Source of the DNA: Hofstenia miamia
Taxonomy: Eukaryota > Xenacoelomorpha > Acoela
NCBI GenBank assembly: GCA_004352715.1
Contig: SCFE01000085.1
Location: forward strand, 1,314,347-1,378,346
Reading direction: 5' to 3'
DNA: 64,000 bases
Under the pieces are notes generated by a model, which worked only from the letters and a program-made list of their open reading frames with translations, made no database searches and was not told where the DNA came from. This document shows positions 56,600 to 64,000 of the stretch, in pieces. Both the position numbers and the translations under genes were made by a program. Numbering within the stretch: position 1 is the first letter of the stretch; every line of letters begins with the position of its first letter.

Positions 56600-58885
56600 C
56601 TGACAAAGGCAAGTTCATTTTCACCAATATCCAAATAAAAAACGGAATAAATATTTGCCATGCTTAGGAATTACATATGAAACAAAATGCATTGTATATG
56701 AGCTGTTTTTTTGTGCACACCAAGTTGTTGTGCAGAACTTCACCGCATCTAGGAAAATTTCACAGAAGTATCACCATTTATTTTTCGTAGTTAACATGAG
56801 AAATCACGATACTCAAACTTGTTATCCAGATTATTCAGTACATTGTAAGCTGATGTATCAATAATAGTAATACATTAATTCGCCCAAGTTACTTGTGCTC
56901 CCATGTTGAATTAGCCATTCTAAACGCGTAAAATGTTTGTAAATAGGTAAGCAAAGCTAATTAATAGCATATTCACACACAAACAATCCAAGTGCAGTGT
57001 TATTAGAAGACAAGTCACTAAGAATTTTGAGAAACAAATGTTATTTAAGTAGGCTGATGTATCCTTAATAGTAATGCATTAATTCACCCATCCAAAATTA
57101 CTTATGCGCCCAAAACACTGTTTCCTTTCTACATAACAAATTAAGAGATTTGATAAAAGTAATCATTTGTTCATTGTAAGGTTTCCTTCTGTAAAGCCAA
57201 TGCTATGAAAAATGTGTTTGTGCCAGTTGAATGCATTTGGATATGATGAGGGATACAGTCAAAATTTTCCTTTGATTGATATAGTGTAATAATGTATACT
57301 TCGCCATCCAACAAAGTAATAGTTCTTTAATATAGTAAATGTTGTGGTAAGCATTTCACATAACTGGAAAAACAAACTAGAGTTCAAACAAGGCGTCATG
57401 ATTGATAAAACAAACAACTGATTGCCACATGTTTATCGAGTTCTTCACGTTTTCACCTTATTTTGTTTATGGCTACATACATTACTATGGTTTTCTGCTT
57501 TGTAACTTTAATGTGTAAATACCAGGACACATTTTGCTATTCATAGTTGATGACAATTTTCCATCGTTAGATATGATTTCCAATTGTTAAATTTGTAAAC
57601 TCTATGATGCCTTCAATATTCTAAATGTATAAATGTTTGTAAATAGTGTATTATTCACAAGCAAGAATTTCAAAGAAAATACAAAGTACTATTATTCATA
57701 TCAAAAAAATGTCTATAAAATCGTCTAACCATAACAAACTTTGAAAAATTTAATTCATGTTTTTCAGTAAATACCACCTAAATGATATAACAAAACGAAA
57801 TTAGTGTGTATAATTTATAGTTTCAGTAAGCCACTAGTTATAAAAGTAATAAATTTAGAGTGCAAGTGATTAAACAAAACTATTCAACATAGCAAATACC
57901 AATTAGTTTAACTCAAAAAATGTGTATGTTGGAAAGACAAATACTAAAGGTAAATAGACCTGTAAATCAAAACATATATAATTTAGTTTAAATAAAAAAT
58001 GTGCACAATGTAAAGAGTTAATACATCAATGTATATAGGTGAATAAACCATTAATGTGTAAATTTGTATATAATAAAGAAATGCATATGTTGGAAAGTGA
58101 AATATTAAATGTGTATAAATGAAAAAACAATGCCATATATAAAATTGTTTAAAGCAAAACACATAATGCACCCGTTTTTTTTCCTGTGGAGATGCTTTTG
58201 AAATCAGTAGCCCAGTTCACCTTGATGCTAAACTAGCTTCAAAAGCAGCAAGATGATTATTCACAAATTGATCTTTTAACATTAAAATGAAAAACGCACT
58301 TAATTCCCTGCTCCAAAAGCTATTAGTGCTTTCAATCTGTGTGTCAAGATGATTATTTGATAAAAAAAATCTTTTAAAGTGAAAACATCTTTAATTGAGG
58401 TGAAAAATGCTTTAAATTTTACGTTTGTGTTCATCATTAAAAACTGAAACCATGCATTACTATGACATTCAAGTAAACTAGAACAAAGAACAAAGAAACT
58501 TTGTAAAACATCAGCACTATTTTAAAAATCAATTCTATTTTAATAATTATTTATTGCAAATTTTTTGGTAAATTTATTTTTTCAAGTTAATTATTTTGTT
58601 AATTTATTTTTTCTTGAAATTCATTTCTTTGCTAAGAGACTTGAATTATAGCATTTGACCAAAAACAAATTACTGTTAAAAAAGCATTAGACACTTTTTA
58701 ATCAATGGAAAGATTATGAATTTATTGTGATAATGTCAGTGTGTTCTCTCCAACCATCAAATTACTTGTTATCAGTTGTGAAAGAGTTGGCATTTTAATG
58801 CTATGAAAGAAGAAATTCTCTTTTTACAGTTGTTGCTAGAGTTTTTTATTTGCAATTTAGTTTCTTTGCACTTTGCATTGATAAT
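56600..58885 (-). repeat. Inverted partner of 7.63-9.38 kb
   Basis: Aligns in reverse complement with 7629-9382 (landmarks: TGATGTATC twice about 210 bases apart; CTTTTAAAGTGAAAACATC). It continues into 58880-59160, which matches the outer part of the 140-1188 arm in direct orientation. About 800 bases at 57540-58340 have no counterpart in the other copy. Confidence 0.78.
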
Positions 58886-60702
58886 ATATGTAGTGTTTTC
58901 ATTTGCAAATAAACTGTCTCCCGGAAATTTTTATTGATGTTAGTAATATTTGACATGTAAAGCAATCAATTTCCAACTAAAAATTTGCTAAATCATATGA
59001 TATTCACTATTTAAGTGTAAAAATAACTTACCCATGCTGGAGAAATTCAACCATCCTTAACTCAATCTCCATAAAAACTGAACAATGCGGTACATTTTAC
59101 ATCTTGGAAATATAATATTGATAGATTTATTTAATTAAAACACAAATGTGTAGAGGTTACACATTTCAAAGGAATCTCTCACAAAAAAATTTTTGATGAA
59201 ATTGCAAAGCAATTTCAACAAAAAGCTTTCATCACATTTGTTAAGATTGATTAACAGGTGCAAATTGATGAGTCAGAAACCCATTGTTAATTCATGAATA
59301 ATGTAGGTGTGGTTATAGTGTGTAGTTAATTGCTCATCACATATGATGTATCATGATAAATGGAGAAATATTTTACTATGTATACATATAGTTACATAAA
59401 CACATAGTAAAAATCTTAACAATTAGTGTGTTTGCAAAAAATTTTCTATGTATTGTTAATAAATTATTTGCTTTGTATGCAAATTGATTGATATTTTAAA
59501 ATGTGGAGGCATATTTAACTTAAGAAAAATACAAGAATCATTAAAATACATAATTTTATATAAAATTTACATGTATTTTNTACTATGACATTCAAGTAAA
59601 CTAGAACAAAGAACAAAGAAACTTTGTAAAACATCAGCACTATTTTAAAAATCAATTCTATTTTAATAATTATTTATTGCAAATTTTTTGGTAAATTTAT
59701 TTTTTCAAGTTAATTATTTTGTTAATTTATTTTTTCTTGAAATTCATTTCTTTGCTAAGAGACTTGAATTATAGCATTTGACCAAAAACAAATTACTGTT
59801 AAAAAAGCATTAGACACTTTTTAATCAATGGAAAGATTATGAATTTATTGTGATAATGTCAGTGTGTTCTCTCCAACCATCAAATTACTTGTTATCAGTT
59901 GTGAAAGAGTTGGCATTTTAATGCTATGAAAGAAGAAATTCTCTTTTTACAGTTGTTGCTAGAGTTTTTTATTTGCAATTTAGTTTCTTTGCACTTTGCA
60001 TTGATAATATATGTAGTGTTTTCATTTGCAAATAAACTGTCTCCCGGAAATTTTTATTGATGTTAGTAATATTTGACATGTAAAGCAATCAATTTCCAAC
60101 TAAAAATTTGCTAAATCATATGATATTCACTATTTAAGTGTAAAAATAACTTACCCATGCTGGAGAAATTCAACCATCCTTAACTCAATCTCCATAAAAA
60201 CTGAACAATGCGGTACATTTTACATCTTGGAAATATAATATTGATAGATTTATTTAATTAAAACACAAATGTGTAGAGGTTACACATTTCAAAGGAATCT
60301 CTCACAAAAAAATTTTTGATGAAATTGCAAAGCAATTTCAACAAAAAGCTTTCATCACATTTGTTAAGATTGATTAACAGGTGCAAATTGATGAGTCAGA
60401 AACCCATTGTTAATTCATGAATAATGTAGGTGTGGTTATAGTGTGTAGTTAATTGCTCATCACATATGATGTATCATGATAAATGGAGAAATATTTTACT
60501 ATGTATACATATAGTTACATAAACACATAGTAAAAATCTTAACAATTAGTGTGTTTGCAAAAAATTTTCTATGTATTGTTAATAAATTATTTGCTTTGTA
60601 TGCAAATTGATTGATATTTTAAAATGTGGAGGCATATTTAACTTAAGAAAAATACAAGAATCATTAAAATACATAATTTTATATAAAATTTACATGTATT
60701 TT
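58458..60702 (+). repeat. 1122-bp exact duplication around the N at 59580
   Basis: 58458-59579 and 59581-60702 appear identical throughout (both begin TACTATGACATTCAAGTAAA and end TTTACATGTATTTT), joined by one N. In such variable DNA an exact kilobase duplicate abutting a one-base gap is almost certainly two overlapping contigs left unmerged. Confidence 0.92.
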
Positions 60703-60860
60703 ATTTTGGAGGGTGTAAATACATTTTCTTTGTCAGATTTTTTGGAAAAGCAAAATTGCCTTTATCATGTGAGCCTATATATCACACGTCTGCAATGTTA
60801 ACTCGTCTTTATGCATAACCCATGTATTAATTTCACTGAAAACTAGTTTGTTTTTATCAT
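59160..60860. repeat. Rearranged second copy of the 2330-3345 repeat
   Basis: 59160-59340 is direct with 3180-3345, while 59390 onward (completed in the duplicate at 60510-60860) is inverted relative to 3150-2330. The two sub-blocks thus point toward each other here but run in series at the left locus. Part of the span is the false duplication noted above. Confidence 0.72.
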
Positions 60861-60899
60861 ATATTACACCTGTAATGAAATATCTCTCTTTTTTCTGTA

Positions 60900-63800
60900 T
60901 TTGGATATTACTAAAACTTAAAATTAGTTTTTGATAATTATAAACCAATTCAGTAAGAAATCTTTGAGTTTTAAACTTATTATTTCGAATTATATAAATA
61001 TATCTGCTTTATTATATTATTGGTTCAGGTTAAAATATCTTATTTCTGAGTATTAGTGCTAAAAAACATTATAGATTTTATTAAAATTAGTTTTTAATAA
61101 TTATAAACCAATTCAGTAAGAAATCTTCGAGTTTTAAAACTCATTTTTGAAATATTATATATTTATCTGCTTTATTATATTATTGGTTCAGGTTAAAAAA
61201 TCTTATGTCTGAGTATTAGTGCTAAAAAACATTACAGATTTTATGAATATTCATTTTTACTAATTATAAAGCAATTCAGTAAGAAATCGTCGAGTTTTAA
61301 AACTCATTTTTTAAAATTATATACATATTTCTGCTATTTTTTTTTATTTAAAAAATATTATATACGAGTATTAGTGAGAAAAAAAATATTACAAATTTTA
61401 TTAATATTCATTTTTGAAAGTAACAAAGCAATTTATTAAGAAATCGTAGTTTTGAAACTTATTTTTTGAAAAAATATCAATATATCAGCTTTGTTATTTT
61501 ATTGGCTCAGCTTAAATTATCCTATGTCTGAGTACTAGTCCTAAAAAATTTACAGATTTTATTAATATTCCTTTTTGATAATTATAAAGCAATTCAGTAA
61601 GAAATCTTTGAGTTTAAAACGTATTATTTCAAATTATATAAATATATCTTCTTTATTATATTATTGGTTCAGGTTAAAAAAACTTTTATCTGAGTATTAG
61701 TGCTAAAAAACATTACAGATTTTATTAATATTCCTTTTTGATAATTACAAAGCAATTCAGTAAGAAATCTTTCAGTTTAAAACTTATTTTTTCGAATCAT
61801 ATAAATATATCTTATTTGTTATATTAATGGTTCAGGATAAAAAATCTTATATCTGAGTATTAGTGCTAAAAAACATTACAAATTTTATTAATATTCGTTC
61901 TTGATAACTATAAAGCAATTCATTAAGAAATCATAGAGTTTAGAAATTTATTTTTCTAATTATATAAATATATATGCTTTGTTATTTAATGCGTTCAGTT
62001 TAAAATACCATATGTCTGAGTATTAGTGCTAAAAAACATTACAGATTTTAATATTACTCATTTTTGGTAATTATAAAGCAATTCAGTAAGAAATTGTCAA
62101 GCTTTAAAACTTATTTTTTGAAATTATATAAATATTTCTGCTATTTTTTTTTATTTAAAAAATATTATATCCAAGTATTAGTGCGAAAAAAAATATTACA
62201 AATTTTATTAATATTCATTTTTCAAAATAACAAAGCAATTTATTAAGAAATCGTAGTTTTGAAACTCATTTTTTGAATTATATAAAAATATCTGCTTTGT
62301 TATTTTATTGGCTCAGGTTAAAAATCATATGTCCGAGTATTAGTGCTAAAAAATATTACACATTTTATTAATATTCCTTTTTGATAATTATAAAGCAATT
62401 CAGTAAGAAATCATAGCATTTTAAAACTCATTTTTTCAATTATATAAAAATATATGCATTGTTATTTTATTGGCTCAGTTAAAAAATCATATGTCTGAGT
62501 ATTACTTCTAAAAAACATTACAAATTTTATTAATATTCGTTCTTGATAACTATAAAGCAATTCATTAAGAAATCATAGAGTTTAGAAATTTATTTTTGGA
62601 ATTATATAAATATATATGCTTTGTTATTTAATTCGTTCAGTGAAAAATACCATATGTCTGAGCATTAGTGCTAAAAAACATTACAGATTTTAATATTATT
62701 CATTTTGGTAATTATAAAGCAATTCAGTAAGAAATTGTCAAGCCTTAAAACTTATTTTTTGAAATTATATAAATATTTCTGCTATTTTTTTTTATTTAAA
62801 AAATATTATATCCGAGTATTAGTGCTAAAAAAATATTATTAATTTTATTAATATTCATTTTTGAAAATAACAAAGCAATTTATTAAGAAATCTTAGTTTT
62901 GAAACTCATTTTTTGAATTATATAAAAATATCTGCATTGTTATTTTATTGGCTCAGTTTAAAAAATCATATTTCAGAGTTTTAGTGCTAAAAAATATTAC
63001 ACATTTTATTAATATTCCTTTTTGATAATTATAAAGCAATTCAGTAAGAAATCATAGCATTTTAAAACTCATTTTTTGAATTATATAAAAATATATGCAT
63101 TGTTATTTTATTGGCTCAGTTAAAAAATCATATGTCTGAGTATTACTTCTAAAAAACATTACAAATTTTATTAATATTCGTTCTTGATAACTATAAAGCA
63201 ATTCATTAAGAAATCATAGAGTTTAGAAATTTATTTTTGGAATTATATAAATATATATGCTTTGTTATTTAATTCGTTCAGTGAAAAATACCATATGTCT
63301 GAGCATTAGTGCTAAAAAACATTACAGATTTTAATATTATTCATTTTGGTAATTATAAAGCAATTCAGTAAGAAATTGTCAAGCCTTAAAACTTATTTTT
63401 TGAAATTATATAAATATTTCTGCTATTTTTTTTTATTTAAAAAATATTATATCCGAGTATTAGTGCTAAAAAAATATTATTAATTTTATTAATATTCATT
63501 TTTGAAAATAACAAAGCAATTTATTAAGAAATCTTAGTTTTGAAACTCATTTTTTGAATTATATAAAAATATCTGCATTGTTATTTTATTGGCTCAGTTT
63601 AAAAAATCATATTTCAGAGTTTTAGTGCTAAAAAATATTACACATTTTATTAATATTCCTTTTTGATAATTATAAAGCAATTCAGTAAGAAATCATAGCA
63701 TTTTAAAACTCATTTTTTGAATTATATAAAAATATATGCATTGTTATTTTATTGGCTCAGTTAAAAAATCATATGTCTGAGTATTACTTCTAAAAAACAT

Positions 63801-64000
63801 TACAAATTTTATTAATATTCGTTCTTGATAACTATAAAGCAATTCATTAAGAAATCATAGAGTTTAGAAATTTATTTTTGGAATTATATAAATATATATG
63901 CTTTGTTATTTAATTCGTTCAGTGAAAAATACCATATGTCTGAGCATTAGTGCTAAAAAACATTACAGATTTTAATATTATTCATTTTGGTAATTATAAA
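60900..64000. repeat. Satellite array, ~160-bp monomers, 641-bp higher-order repeat
   Basis: About 19 monomers of roughly 160 bases run to the window end; each contains AAAGCAATTCAGTAAGAAAT and TGAGTATTAGTGCTAAAAAA. The first monomers are diverged. From about 61880 a four-monomer pattern appears: GTTTAGAAATTTATTTTT recurs at 61938, 62580, 63221 and 63862, intervals of 642, 641 and 641. The last two complete units (62521-63161 and 63162-63802) look identical by eye. This is higher-order repeat structure with a gradient from array edge to interior. The 60-codon open frame in it is a chance frame. Confidence 0.95.

Noticed and set aside
60900-64000. CRISPR-like or coding interpretation of the terminal array
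   Set aside because: Repeats are contiguous with no unique spacers, and the monomer length and higher-order pattern are those of a satellite.

Overview
The window is nuclear DNA from an AT-rich animal, probably an invertebrate. There are no compact genes, operons or bacterial signals. It holds long AT-rich tracts, (TA)n microsatellites, a higher-order satellite array and the decayed remains of many eukaryotic transposon superfamilies: hAT, piggyBac, Tc1/mariner, Ty3/Gypsy, Penelope-like and a CR1/Jockey-type non-LTR element. The species cannot be named from this sequence. No intact host gene could be demonstrated. The best host-gene candidate is a tiny spliced reading frame near 37.2-37.7 kb.

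Layout. 1-9.4 kb is a large inverted-repeat family: two arms of about 1 kb (140-1188 and 6612-7628) flank an interior with a decayed coiled-coil protein gene on the minus strand, and the family reappears inverted at 56.6-60.9 kb. 9.4-13.7 kb has a small in-frame repeat, a DNA transposon with AACAACGTTGTT palindromes around a gap, and a fold-back repeat. 13.97-18.6 kb has a Gypsy reverse-transcriptase fragment and a short hAT element with its 8-bp target duplication. 20-28 kb has two unrelated piggyBac relics, a short Tc1 element, a 78-bp hAT miniature, a zinc-finger-like relic and a tRNA-like structure. 29.8-31.9 kb is a ZMYM1/TTF-type hAT transposase relic. 33-49 kb is a patchwork of segmental inverted duplications, a CGGBP1-type hAT transposase with two frameshifts, a Penelope fragment, mariner pieces and a non-LTR element. 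49.9-53.6 kb is a Penelope-like element split by a 2.6-kb DNA transposon that carries an 11-bp tandem array at one end. 55.5 kb has another hAT crumb. From 60.9 kb to the end is a satellite of about 160-bp monomers that becomes a 641-bp four-monomer higher-order repeat.

The genes do not form a pathway; nearly all are dead transposase or reverse-transcriptase copies. The interest lies in element architecture, nesting order and the satellite border. Several assembly artefacts are visible: duplicated flanks around single N bases at 5236, 8215, 25779 and 59580, and (TA)n tracts at the edges of many gaps.
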